Origin: Actinomadura montaniterrae
Lineage (GTDB): Bacteria; Actinomycetota; Actinomycetes; Streptosporangiales; Streptosporangiaceae
Direction: 5' to 3'
DNA: 36,888 nt
Assembly: GCF_008923365.1 (NCBI RefSeq)
Contig: NZ_WBMR01000086.1
Location: 1 to 36,888, forward strand
In this document: positions 1-7,897 of the stretch, one piece after another
How the letters are laid out: every line of letters starts with the position of its first letter
Position numbering within the stretch: position 1 is the first letter of the stretch
Program-made: the position numbers and the translations under genes
The notes under the pieces: model-generated
What the model saw: only the letters and a program-made list of their open reading frames with translations
What the model was told of the DNA's origin: nothing
Databases searched by the model: none

Positions 1-19
1 CCCGCCGGCGCGGCGCGGC

Positions 20-1060
20 TCAGCCGTTCGGCAGGATCACCGCGCGGCCGTTGACCCGGCCCGCGTGGAGCCGTTCGTACGCCTCCGGCGCCTCGTCGAT
101 CGAGTACGTCTCGACGTGCACGTCCACGACACCGGCCCGCGCCAGTTCCAGCACCTCGATCAGCTCGGCGCGGCTCCCCCAGTACGGCGCCCGCACCGAC
201 GCGTCGTACGGCACGACGCCGAACCCGAGCTGCGCGACGCCGCCGCCGATCCCGACGATCAGCACGTCCGCCTCCACGCCCGCGACCCCCGTCGCCGTCG
301 CGACCGTCGGCGGCGCCCCGACGAAGTCGAACACGGCCTGCGCGCCGAGCCCGCCGGTCAGCTCCCGGACCCGCGCCGTCGCCCGCTCGTCCGACAGCAC
401 CGTCTCGTGGGCGCCGACCGTCCGGGCCAGCTCCAGTTTGTCCTCTGACACGTCGAGTGCGATCACCCGCGCCGGACTCAGCGCCCGCAGGATCTGGATC
501 GCCACGTGCCCGAGCCCACCCGTTCCGATCACCACCGCGGCGCTGCCAGGCACCAGCTTCGGCAGCGCCCCCTTGATCGCGTGGTACGGCGTCAGGCCCG
601 CGTCCGTCAGCGGGACGTTCCGCAGCGGGTCGAGGTCACCGAGCGGCACCAGATGGCGCGCGTTGTCGACCAGGAGGTATTCGGCGATCGCCCCGGGCGC
701 GCCCAGCCCCGGCGGCCGGATCCCCAGCTCGTCCGCCCGCAGGCAGTAGTTCTCCTTGCCCTGCGCGCACATCAGGCACGTCCCGCAGCCCCACGGCCCG
801 TACACGGCGACCGACTCCCCGATCGCCACGCCCTCGACGCCGTCCCCGAGCGCCTCCACGACCCCGGCGCCCTCGTGCCCGAGCGTCAGCGGCAGCGGGA
901 ACCCCAACTGCTCCGCGGGCCAGCTCATCACCGCGATATCGGAATGGCAGACCCCCGCCGCGGTCACCTTCAGCAGCACCTGCCCCGGTCCCACCACCGG
1001 ATCCGGCACCGTCACGACCTCCGGCGCCCCGCCCACCTCGCGATACTGCACCGCCTTCAT
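20..1060 (-). CDS. Zinc-dependent alcohol dehydrogenase, NAD(P)-linked
   Basis: Medium-chain dehydrogenase/reductase of 346 aa that should oxidise an alcohol or reduce an aldehyde in the cytoplasm. The catalytic zinc ligands are visible as Cys38 (GVCHSD) and His62 (GHEG). The structural zinc site is the four-cysteine lobe Cys92, Cys95, Cys98 and Cys106. A Rossmann motif (GTGGLGHVA) lies near residues 172-180. An upstream in-frame Met exists at 1096, but the Met at 1060 has a GGAGGA ribosome binding site at the right distance and begins with the family-typical MKAVQY, so I chose it. The gene is divergent from the ABC ATPase across 112 bp and has no partner inside the window. Substrate unknown; resembles propanol-preferring/AdhP-like actinobacterial enzymes. 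Confidence 0.9.
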   Translation of the reverse strand: MKAVQYREVGGAPEVVTVPDPVVGPGQVLLKVTAAGVCHSDIAVMSWPAEQLGFPLPLTLGHEGAGVVEALGDGVEGVAIGESVAVYGPWGCGTCLMCAQGKENYCLRADELGIRPPGLGAPGAIAEYLLVDNARHLVPLGDLDPLRNVPLTDAGLTPYHAIKGALPKLVPGSAAVVIGTGGLGHVAIQILRALSPARVIALDVSEDKLELARTVGAHETVLSDERATARVRELTGGLGAQAVFDFVGAPPTVATATGVAGVEADVLIVGIGGGVAQLGFGVVPYDASVRAPYWGSRAELIEVLELARAGVVDVHVETYSIDEAPEAYERLHAGRVNGRAVILPNG

Positions 1061-1172
1061 GCCTGCCTCCTCCGGGCCGAAGTTCTTACAGACCACGAAC
1101 GTATCCCCAGCTCAGGAAGCAAACCCAGGCGGTTTCCCCGTTCAATCAACAAGTGATCTTGGGAGGAGCAGC

Positions 1173-1805
1173 ATGAGAGCAGTGATCGAAGCGACGGGGC
1201 TCCGCGTCCAGGACGGCCCGTCCACCGCCCTGTCCTTCACGGTCCCCGCCGGGGAGGTCCACGCCCTGCTCGGCCGGGCCGGCGCCGGCAAGACCGCGCT
1301 CCTCGAAACGGCCGCGGGCCTGCGCCGTCCGCTGTCCGGCACCGTCCGCGTCAAGGGGCTCGACCCCTACGCCGACCGCGACGGCCTGCGCCTCGGCAGC
1401 GTCTGGCGGGAGGGCGGCCTGTTCCCCGGCCTCACCGTCGCCGAGACCGTCGACTCCTGGCGCCGCTGGACCCTCGACCCGCTGACCAGGGCCGACGCCC
1501 TGCGCCTGACCGGCCTCACCGCCCGCGCCTCGACCCCGTTCGAACGCCTGGACGCGGGCGAGCGCCGCCTCCTCGACCTCACACTCGCCTTGGTGAACCG
1601 CTCGGACGTGCTGTTCCTGGACGACCCGGTCGCCGGCCTGGACGCTGGAACGATCCACCGCATCTGGACGACCCTCCGCGCCCTCGCCGACGCGGGCACC
1701 GCCGTCCTTCTGACCACGCGCCACCCCGCCGAAGCCGCCCTCGCGGACCGCACACGAACGGTGGACGACGCCCCGCACCCGCACACCGGCGCCCGCGCCG
1801 CATGA
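1173..1805 (+). CDS. Orphan ABC transporter ATP-binding protein
   Basis: ABC ATPase of 210 aa, about the length of a single nucleotide-binding domain. The Walker A motif is GRAGAGKT (about residues 34-41) and Walker B is VLFLDDP (about 149-155) followed by the D-loop AGLD. The switch His is in TTRHP. The signature loop that normally reads LSGGQ is degenerate here (LDAGERR), so ATPase output may be altered. The ATG at 1173 follows GGGAGGAG with good spacing; the longer frame opening upstream is not needed. No permease gene follows: the next features are tRNA genes. It is either an orphan ATPase working with a distant membrane subunit or a regulatory or decayed subunit. Confidence 0.82.
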   Translation: MRAVIEATGLRVQDGPSTALSFTVPAGEVHALLGRAGAGKTALLETAAGLRRPLSGTVRVKGLDPYADRDGLRLGSVWREGGLFPGLTVAETVDSWRRWTLDPLTRADALRLTGLTARASTPFERLDAGERRLLDLTLALVNRSDVLFLDDPVAGLDAGTIHRIWTTLRALADAGTAVLLTTRHPAEAALADRTRTVDDAPHPHTGARAA

Positions 1806-1821
1806 CCGCGATACGCCCTGC

Positions 1822-1898
1822 TGGTCGGGCTGGCGGGATTCGAACCCACGACCCCTGGCACCCAAAGCCAGTGCGCTACCAAACTGCGCTACAGCCCG
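1822..1898 (-). tRNA. tRNA-Pro (TGG anticodon)
   Basis: Reading the minus strand, a 7-bp acceptor (CGGGCTG/CAGCCCG) encloses a D arm, a CTGGC/GCCAG anticodon stem with loop TTTGGGT (anticodon TGG) and a GTGGG/CCCGC T-stem with TTCGAAT. The discriminator A is at 1825 and a CCA end is encoded at 1824-1822. All stems pair, so the gene looks functional. It lies just after the ABC ATPase stop, on the opposite strand. Confidence 0.95.
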
Positions 1899-2043
1899 CG
1901 ACCGGCCGCCGTCCCCGGCGACCCGTGAAGTCTAATGCCGATCAGGCCCGTCCGCCTCGCTCAACCCGGCATTCCGACCGCGGACCCGTTCGCTCCCCGT
2001 CACCCTGTACGCTACGGTTGACGATCGAGGGCTCAGCCCCCTC

Positions 2044-2117
2044 GCGGGCGTAGCTCAATGGTAGAGCCCCAGTCTTCCAAACTGGCTACGCGGGTTCGAT
2101 TCCCGTCGCCCGCTCCA
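2044..2117 (+). tRNA. tRNA-Gly (TCC anticodon)
   Basis: Acceptor stem GCGGGCG/CGCCCGC, D arm beginning TAGCTCAATGGTAGA, anticodon stem CCAGT/ACTGG with loop CTTCCAA (anticodon TCC), and T-arm with GGTTCGATTCC. CCA is encoded at 2115-2117. A strong hairpin follows about 30 bp downstream. Confidence 0.95.
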
Positions 2118-2148
2118 ACGTTTCCACGGGTCAGAGACCATTTAAGCG

Positions 2149-2173
2149 AAATCTTGGAGCGACTCCAAGATTT
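2149..2173 (+). terminator. Hairpin terminator after tRNA-Gly
   Basis: A perfect 11-bp stem (AAATCTTGGAG / CTCCAAGATTT) with a 3-nt CGA loop, followed by TTCTATC; the T run begins inside the stem and reads TTTT at 2171-2174. Position 32 bp downstream of tRNA-Gly fits an intrinsic terminator. The stem is unusually A/T-rich for this genome. Confidence 0.7.
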
Positions 2174-2949
2174 TCTATCACAGGTACTATCGCTGAGCCG
2201 TACGTGATCATGGTGGATCCGATCATCTGGGCCGGGACGCGAGAGCACTCCCCGAATCCGCCGATTGGACAGCGCCTCGCCCCGACGGACCACCCCCTGG
2301 GCCGGCAGCGGCCGGGGTCCGGCGCAGCCTGCCGCAGGTGGCCGGCCTGCGACACCAAGAGCGCTCATGCCATCTACAGGCATCGTTCACTTCGCGCCTT
2401 GGCTCGCCCGACGGCACCGTAGGTGCCACCAGGCTCGGGCAGCAATCACCACTTACGTCTTTGACGACGACCGTCATACAGTAGTCGTGGGACAGGAAGC
2501 CGGCTCGGGTTGCACCGCCTTCGCCAACCTCTCGCAGACGCTCGCCCAGCCGAACCTGCCCGCTGACGGCGTGCTGGACGTCTCATAGATCCAGTCGAGG
2601 AGAGCGCCCACCGCATCGGCCGCGCCCTGCACGACGCTAACAACGCCGACCTGAGCGCGCGGGTCATGGCCGACAGCACCGAAGGATCCAGGCCCGCGCC
2701 TGGCGCTGCTCGAGGAACTGCGCACCACTCCCCTGGACCTCAACGCCCCGCGCACGACCTCCTGGAAGAGATCCGCGGTCGTTGGCTTATCTACCGGGGA
2801 AGACGCCTCAGACCACAACAACTTCATCGGCGAAGTACGCGCAGAAACCGACGCCAAACGCATCCATCTCGCCTAACCTCGAAGCGGCTGGTCTCATATA
2901 GCCGACGCAGCGCAGCACTCCTTTCCCACGAACTACTAGGAGGCGCCTA
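2174..2949. other. No supported gene between the tRNA-Gly terminator and tRNA-Arg
   Basis: About 780 bp with no open frame that has a ribosome binding site, recognisable domain or consistent codon use. A plus-strand stretch from about 2720 to 2874 reads like a decayed coding tail in one frame (ending ...DAKRIHLA, then a stop at 2874), with no recognisable start; I could not assign a family. It is likely a scar of earlier insertions between tRNA loci. Confidence 0.4.
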
Positions 2950-3026
2950 GCCCCTGTAGCTCAGCTGGATAAAGCATCGGTCTTCTAAACCGACGGTTGC
3001 GGGTTCGAATCCTGCCGGACGTACCA
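2950..3026 (+). tRNA. tRNA-Arg (TCT anticodon), acceptor stem degenerate
   Basis: The central body is good. The anticodon stem TCGGT/ACCGA has loop CTTCTAA (anticodon TCT), the T arm is GCGGG TTCGAAT CCTGC, the discriminator is A3023 and CCA is encoded at 3024-3026. The acceptor stem GCCCCTG against CGGACGT has C-C and C-A mismatches at its third and fourth pairs plus two G-U/T type pairs, and the D-stem has a C13-A22 mismatch. Actinobacterial tRNA-Arg(TCT) normally has a fully paired GC-rich acceptor. It may be a pseudo-tRNA or a copy with its 3' end replaced. Confidence 0.7.
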
Positions 3027-3648
3027 CCCCTCACCAGGGTAAACGTGTACTTACAAGCCAAGATCCGTGCCCGAAATGTCCGCACGTCAGCTCGATGTTC
3101 GCTCGGATGTCGGCACGGTGTCGCCAGCACCAACCGGCAAGGCTGCCAGCCCACATCATCACCTTCTTCCAGGCAGCGCCCCTTCTTGGGGTTCCCCGAA
3201 GCGTTCGGCGACGTGGTATTCGCTGAGCCCGCCGACGGTCCTCACCACACGCCGCCAGCGTCGGTGCGCCGCCCACCGCTGCCACCGCCAGCAGGCGGGA
3301 TGAGACGCATGGCGCGCGGCAGCTATGGCGCCCCATGAGGATTGCCCACGTCCGCACACCCAAGCGGCGGCCACTGGCCACCCAAGACGCCGAAGGACGC
3401 CCCACCAGCCACCCGGTCATGCTGGGTGGCGCCGGGCAAGCCGTGACTTGTCTCCCGTCCTTGTAAACCACAGCAAGTGGCCCGGCCCCGCCACCACTGA
3501 TGGCCCAAGAGACGGCTGCGTCAAATCCGAGCCGCCGGCGCAGACACCGATTCCAGTGATCGTGCGTACCGCGGATTTCGCATACGGCAACCTGTCACGG
3601 GCCGGCCATGTCGACCACCGATAAGTACGACATGGGGACCGAGGCGCT
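3027..3648. other. Intergenic region with no supported gene
   Basis: About 620 bp downstream of tRNA-Arg. Short frames are open on both strands but none has a start with a ribosome binding site plus a recognisable domain. Base composition is less GC-biased than in the true genes. I see no repeat or convincing hairpin. Confidence 0.4.
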
Positions 3649-3804
3649 TCAACGTCTTCGCGCGTGCCGCCGCACCACGATGATCCGCGCGACCACGAGC
3701 ACGATCAGCAGCACTACGATCCCGATGGCGATCAATACCTTGTGAAGAGTCGTAATGTGAGCGGCCAGTTCACTGGCCAACGCGTCCATCATGAGCAGCA
3801 TCAT
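3649..3804 (-). CDS. Small single-span membrane protein (51 aa)
   Basis: Short open frame reading from ATG 3804 to TGA at 3651-3649, bounded upstream by an in-frame stop. The first 22 residues are Met-rich and amphipathic (MMLLMMDALASELAAH then ITTLHK). Residues about 23-44 form one strongly hydrophobic helix rich in Ile, Val and Leu, and the tail is basic (RRHARRR). This is a classic small membrane protein layout, N-out or N-in unresolved. Alternative starts at 3792 and 3789 are in frame; the ribosome binding site for 3804 is weak (GGCGGGA). No family recognised. The hydrophobic helix with basic tail would also fit a small toxin, but nothing else supports that. Confidence 0.5.
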   Translation of the reverse strand: MMLLMMDALASELAAHITTLHKVLIAIGIVVLLIVLVVARIIVVRRHARRR

Positions 3805-3962
3805 TCCCGCCGAAAACTGCTTCTACCTCGACACTCCCGCCGCTTCGATGTATACGAGAGTTGAAAAAGAATTTACTTTACCGGGATATTCCTCAGTGTA
3901 GATTGGCGCAATATGTGCGAAGCACGGGAGCTTCACTGGATGAGACCGACTGAGGGCGAAAG

Positions 3963-4733
3963 ATGGAGACGGTCGGGCTTGGCCGCACTCGACTTCGGGT
4001 CACGCCGGACGCGTACGGCACATGCCAGTTCGGCAGGGAATGGGGCGAGGTCGACGAACGGTCGGCGATCGAGAGCATCCACCACGCCCGCAGCCTGGGC
4101 GTCAACATCTTCGACACCGCCCGGGGATACGGGTTCGGGACCGCGGAACGCCTGCTGGGGCGGGCGCTGGCCGGTGAGATGGACCAGGTGGTGACCGCCA
4201 CCAAAGGTGGGCTGCGCATGGACGGCGACACGCTGGTCCGCGACTCCAGCCCGACGTGGATCCGGCGCGGTGTGGAGGAGAGCCTGGACGCTCTGGGGAT
4301 CGATCACATTGACCTGTATCAGGTCCATTGACCCGATCCGAGGACGCCGCCGGCGGAGACCGCGGCGGTGCTGTGGGACCTGGTCGGCGAGGGACTCATC
4401 GGCCATGTCGGTGCCTCGAATTTCGATGCCGGGCAATTGCGCGCGGTCGGCCAGCCCGGATTTCACCGGCGGGGGCGTTACGCCGCAACCTGCGGGTGGT
4501 CGACGAACTTCGTCGCTTCGCGCAGGAGCGGGGGGCCACGATCGGGCAACTCGCGGTGGCGTGGAGGGCTTGCGTACCAAGCCCTCCAGGTCGCGATCGT
4601 CCGGCGACAGGCCGATCTCGAGGAGACCGCCGGCGCGCTGGACATCGTCCCGAGCCAGGACGATCTTGCGCAGATCGACAAGATCATGTCCGAGGCCGTG
4701 CCCCTCGGGGCGCCGGCGCCCGAAGGCGCGTGA
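3963..4733 (+). pseudogene. Aldo/keto reductase pseudogene
   Basis: The N-terminal part reads as an aldo/keto reductase: FGREWGEVDE, then FDTARGYGFGTAERLLG (the catalytic Asp and Tyr region), then IDHIDLYQVH. An in-frame TGA at 4329-4331 stands where the family has Trp (YQVHWPDP). After it the same frame continues with VLWDLVGEGLIGHVGASNFD. Then about 60-70 residues are missing, a short stretch (LRRNLRVVDELRRFAQERG) is in another frame, and the C-terminus (DLEETAGALDIVPSQDDLAQ) returns to the first frame and ends at 4733. Start ATG 3963 follows GAGGGCGAAAG. One nonsense change plus deletion and frameshifts make it non-functional. It sits just ahead of the sugar-acid genes and may once have belonged to them. 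Confidence 0.88.
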
Positions 4734-4762
4734 CGGCCCGCGCCCACCCGACCCGCCAGTCC

Positions 4763-4828
4763 TCCGCCCAGCGCCGATCCGCCCCCCGCAGCACTCCGCC
4801 CAGCGCCGATCCGCCGCCCCCCCCCCCC
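4763..4828. repeat. Direct repeat and poly-C tract
   Basis: A 21-bp unit (TCCGCCCAGCGCCGATCCGC plus C) occurs at 4763-4783 and again at 4795-4815, offset by 32 bp. The second copy runs into about 12 consecutive C residues at 4817-4828. This lies in the 326-bp gap between the aldo/keto reductase remnant and the dehydratase gene, which otherwise shows no supported feature except the dehydratase leader. Confidence 0.6.
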
Positions 4829-5059
4829 GCAGCACGGGCGACCTGGAGCAGGGTGAACGGTCTTTGCCGTTATTTGCGCAGGTCGAGTGGATGCCGGAGT
4901 GAGGGCCGGGTACCTGTGCGCGCAGGAGGGGCGTCCTGCCGGGTCGGGTGTGTCGCACGCGCAGGACCTGGCATCGGCGCTTCCCGCGCTTCCGCAGCGC
5001 CATGGCACCCTCCGGCCCGCTGGGAGGGCGGAGACCCGGACAAGTCGGCGAGGAGCCCT

Positions 5060-6850
5060 ATGCCACCGACGGAGCACGTCAAGGGGAAGCTGCGCAGCCA
5101 GGCGTGGTGGGACGATCCGGCCAACCCGGAGATGACCGCCCTGTACCTCGAGCGCTTTCTCAACTTCGGCCTCACCGCCGCGGAGCTCCAGTCGGGGCGG
5201 CCGATCATCGGTATCGCCCAGACCGGCAACGACCTGGTCCCCTGCAACCGGCACCATCTCGACCTGGCCGACCGGGTCAGGGACGGCATCCGCGACGGCG
5301 GCGGCATCCCGTTCGAGTTCCCCGTCCATCCCCTGCAGGAGACGGGCAAGCGCCCCACCGCGGCGCTGGACCGCAATCTCGCCTATCTCGGACTGGTCGA
5401 GGTGCTCTACGGATATCCGCTGGACGGAGTCGTCCTGACGACGGGCTGCGACAAGACGACACCCGCGTGCCTGATGGCGGCGGCGACGGTGAACGTCCCG
5501 GCGATCGTCCTTTCCGGGGGGCCGATGCTCAACGGCTATCACAACGGGATGCGGACGGGCTCGGGGCTGGTGATCTGGCGGTCGAAGCGGCTCCTGGCCA
5601 GTGGGGAGATCGATTATGCGGAGTACATGTCGCGTGTGTGCGCGTCCGCGCCCAGCATCGGGCACTGCAACACGATGGGCACCGCGCTGTCGATGAACAG
5701 CCTGGCCGAGGCGTTGGGAATGTCGCTGCCCGGTTGTGCGGCGATCCCGGCCCCGTACCGGGAGCGGGCGCAGATGGCCTACGACACGGGCCGCCGAGCG
5801 GTGGCCCTGGTGCACGAGGACGTGACGCCGCGCCGGATCATGACCATGCGGGCCTTCGAGAACGCGATCGTGGTCGCCTCGGCCATCGCCGCGTCGACCA
5901 ACGTCCCCATCCACATCAACGCCATCGCGCGGCATACCGGGGTGGCATTGTCCAACCAAGACTGGCAGCGGGTCGGAGCCGACGTCCCGGTCCTGGCGAA
6001 CACCGCACCGGCCGGAGAGTACCTCGGCGAGGACTTCTACCGTGCCGGCGGCGTCCCCGGCGTGATGCGGTCGCTGCTGACGGCAGGCCGTCTGCACGGT
6101 GACGCGATGACGGTCTCCGGCCACACCGTCGCTGAGAACCTCGCCGATGTGCCGCCCGCCGACCCCGCGGTCATCCGCCCCTTCCACGATCCCGTCTCAC
6201 CGCGGGGCGGCCTTCTCGTCATGTCCGGGAACCTGTTCGACTCCGCGGTCATGAAGACCTCGGTCATCACCGACGACTTCCGGGCCCGCTACCTTCCAGA
6301 CCTCGGGCGGCCGCAGACGGTCGACCTTCGCGCCATCGTCTTCGACGGACCGGAGGACTACCACGCCCGCATCGAAGACCCCGAGCTGGACATCGACGAC
6401 CACTGCATCCTCGTCATCCGCTACACGGGGCCCATCGGCTATCCGGGGTCGGCCGAGGTCGTCAACATGGAACTCCCGTCCGCGGTGGCCCGGCGAGGCG
6501 TCACCTCGCTCCCCGCGCTCGGCGACGGCCGGCAGAGCGGCACCTCGGACGCCCCGTCCATCCTCAACGCCAGCCCCGAAGCCGCGATCGGCGGCAACCT
6601 CGCCATCGTGCGCACCGGCGACCGGATCCGTATCGACCTGGACAACGCACGTGTCGACGTCCTGTTGCCGGAGGAGGAGATCGCCGCGCGGAGGGCCGAG
6701 CACATACCGCCGGCCTTCGAGAACCAGACACCGTGGCAGGAGATCTACCGCTCCACGGTCGGGCAGCTGGACAGCGGGGGCTGCCTGGAACTCGCGGTGG
6801 CGTACCAGAACCTCACCGACACCAAGGGGATTCCGCGTGACTCGCACTGA
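5060..6850 (+). CDS. IlvD/Edd-family aldonate (sugar acid) dehydratase
   Basis: Fe-S dehydratase of 596 aa that should convert an aldonate such as a pentonate to its 2-keto-3-deoxy acid. The three cluster cysteines are visible: Cys62 (NDLVPCNRHH), Cys130 (TTGCDKTTP, with the metal-site lysine 132) and Cys203 (GHCNTMGT). The C-terminal motif GTSDAPSILNASPEAA is near residues 495-510. Length and motif spelling (CNTMGT, GCDKTTPA) are closer to xylonate/arabonate dehydratases than to IlvD of branched-chain synthesis, and no ilv genes are nearby. ATG 5060 has AGGAG 5 nt upstream; a much longer open frame upstream belongs to the reductase remnant and is not a fusion. It overlaps the next gene by 14 bp. 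Confidence 0.9.
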   Translation: MPPTEHVKGKLRSQAWWDDPANPEMTALYLERFLNFGLTAAELQSGRPIIGIAQTGNDLVPCNRHHLDLADRVRDGIRDGGGIPFEFPVHPLQETGKRPTAALDRNLAYLGLVEVLYGYPLDGVVLTTGCDKTTPACLMAAATVNVPAIVLSGGPMLNGYHNGMRTGSGLVIWRSKRLLASGEIDYAEYMSRVCASAPSIGHCNTMGTALSMNSLAEALGMSLPGCAAIPAPYRERAQMAYDTGRRAVALVHEDVTPRRIMTMRAFENAIVVASAIAASTNVPIHINAIARHTGVALSNQDWQRVGADVPVLANTAPAGEYLGEDFYRAGGVPGVMRSLLTAGRLHGDAMTVSGHTVAENLADVPPADPAVIRPFHDPVSPRGGLLVMSGNLFDSAVMKTSVITDDFRARYLPDLGRPQTVDLRAIVFDGPEDYHARIEDPELDIDDHCILVIRYTGPIGYPGSAEVVNMELPSAVARRGVTSLPALGDGRQSGTSDAPSILNASPEAAIGGNLAIVRTGDRIRIDLDNARVDVLLPEEEIAARRAEHIPPAFENQTPWQEIYRSTVGQLDSGGCLELAVAYQNLTDTKGIPRDSH

Positions 6851-7847
6851 CTCCAACGGCACGATCCTGATCGCCGACTACGACTTCGGCGATGTCGACA
6901 TCGAGCGCGCCATCATCGAGGACGCCGGATTCCGGCTCGTCGCCGCACAGTGCAAGAGCGAGGACGAGGTGATCGAGAGGGGCCGGGACGCCGACGGCGT
7001 CCTGACCCAGTACGCGCGGGTCGGTTCCCGTGCCATCGACGCCTTCACCCGTTGCCGGGTGATCGCTCGCTACGGAACGGGCGTCGACATCGTCGACGTC
7101 GACGCCGCGACCCGCCGGGGCGTCCAGGTCACCAACGCGCCGAACGAGTGGTGCGCCGAAGAGGTCGCCGATCACGCCGTCGCGCTCTGGCTCGCCGCCG
7201 CCCGAAAGATCTGCGCGTACGACCGAGCGACACGGCAGGGCGAATGGCACTGGAAGACCGGACAGCCGATCTGGCGGCTGCGGGGGCGGGTGCTCGGGCT
7301 GCTGTCCTTCGGCGCCATCGCGCGCCTCATCGCCGAGCGCGCGGCGGCGTTCGGCGTCGAGGTCTGGGCGTGCGACCCGTTCATCGACGAGGCCGAGATC
7401 CGCTCGCGCGGCGTGCGGCCGGTGTCCTTCGACGACCTTGTGGAAGGCGCCGACTACCTGGTGGTCCAATCGCCGCTCACCCCGCAGACGCACCACACCT
7501 TCGACCGGGCGACGCTCCGCAGGATGAAGCCGACCGCGATCCTCGTCAACACCGCGCGCGGGCCCATCGTGGAGGACGCGGCGCTCCACCAGGCCCTGAC
7601 CGAGGGATGGATCGCCGGCGCCGCACTGGACGACCTCGAAGAGGAACCCGCGAAGCAACGCGACTGGCGCCCCCGCAACGCCCTCCTCGAGCTGCCCAAC
7701 ACGATCATCACTCCCCACGCCGCCTACTACTCCGAGGAGGCCGCCAGGACGGTGCGGCGCATCGCCGCCGAAGAAGCCGTACGGGTCCTGACCGGGCGGC
7801 CGGCGCGTTTCCCCGTCAACGACGTGATGGCCGGCTTCCACCCGTAA
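6837..7847 (+). CDS. D-isomer-specific 2-hydroxyacid dehydrogenase
   Basis: 336-aa NAD(P)-dependent dehydrogenase that interconverts a 2-keto acid and a D-2-hydroxy acid. The catalytic set is present: Arg in NTARGPIV, the acidic partner in DDLEEEP and His in TPHAAYYS. The nucleotide-binding turn (GLLSFGAIARLIA) is slightly degenerate, with Ser and Ala where Gly is usual. I chose GTG 6837, which follows AAGGGG and overlaps the dehydratase stop by 14 bp, so the two are probably translationally coupled. Next to an aldonate dehydratase it may act on the 2-keto-3-deoxy acid or a downstream keto acid; phosphoglycerate dehydrogenase-like and glyoxylate reductase-like alternatives cannot be separated by eye. 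Confidence 0.85.
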   Translation: MTRTDSNGTILIADYDFGDVDIERAIIEDAGFRLVAAQCKSEDEVIERGRDADGVLTQYARVGSRAIDAFTRCRVIARYGTGVDIVDVDAATRRGVQVTNAPNEWCAEEVADHAVALWLAAARKICAYDRATRQGEWHWKTGQPIWRLRGRVLGLLSFGAIARLIAERAAAFGVEVWACDPFIDEAEIRSRGVRPVSFDDLVEGADYLVVQSPLTPQTHHTFDRATLRRMKPTAILVNTARGPIVEDAALHQALTEGWIAGAALDDLEEEPAKQRDWRPRNALLELPNTIITPHAAYYSEEAARTVRRIAAEEAVRVLTGRPARFPVNDVMAGFHP

Positions 7848-7897
7848 GGCCCTTCGGATCGGCCCGACGCCCGGACGGAATTGAGGAGGAGTTCGCC

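Noticed and set aside
2160..2176. 17-bp near-identical match (16 of 17) to 29055-29071 (CGACTCCAAGnTTTTCT), both near tRNA sequences
   Set aside because: A one-mismatch 17-mer is expected by chance about once or more in a window this size, and one copy is part of a terminator hairpin.
4328..5059. N-terminal extension that would fuse the reductase remnant to the dehydratase
   Set aside because: The extension shifts in and out of the remnant's frames, has no domain logic, and ATG 5060 has a good ribosome binding site and matches the family start.
4478..6187. 569-codon minus-strand frame across the dehydratase gene
   Set aside because: Arg/Gly/His-rich composition typical of an antisense shadow, no domain, no ribosome binding site.
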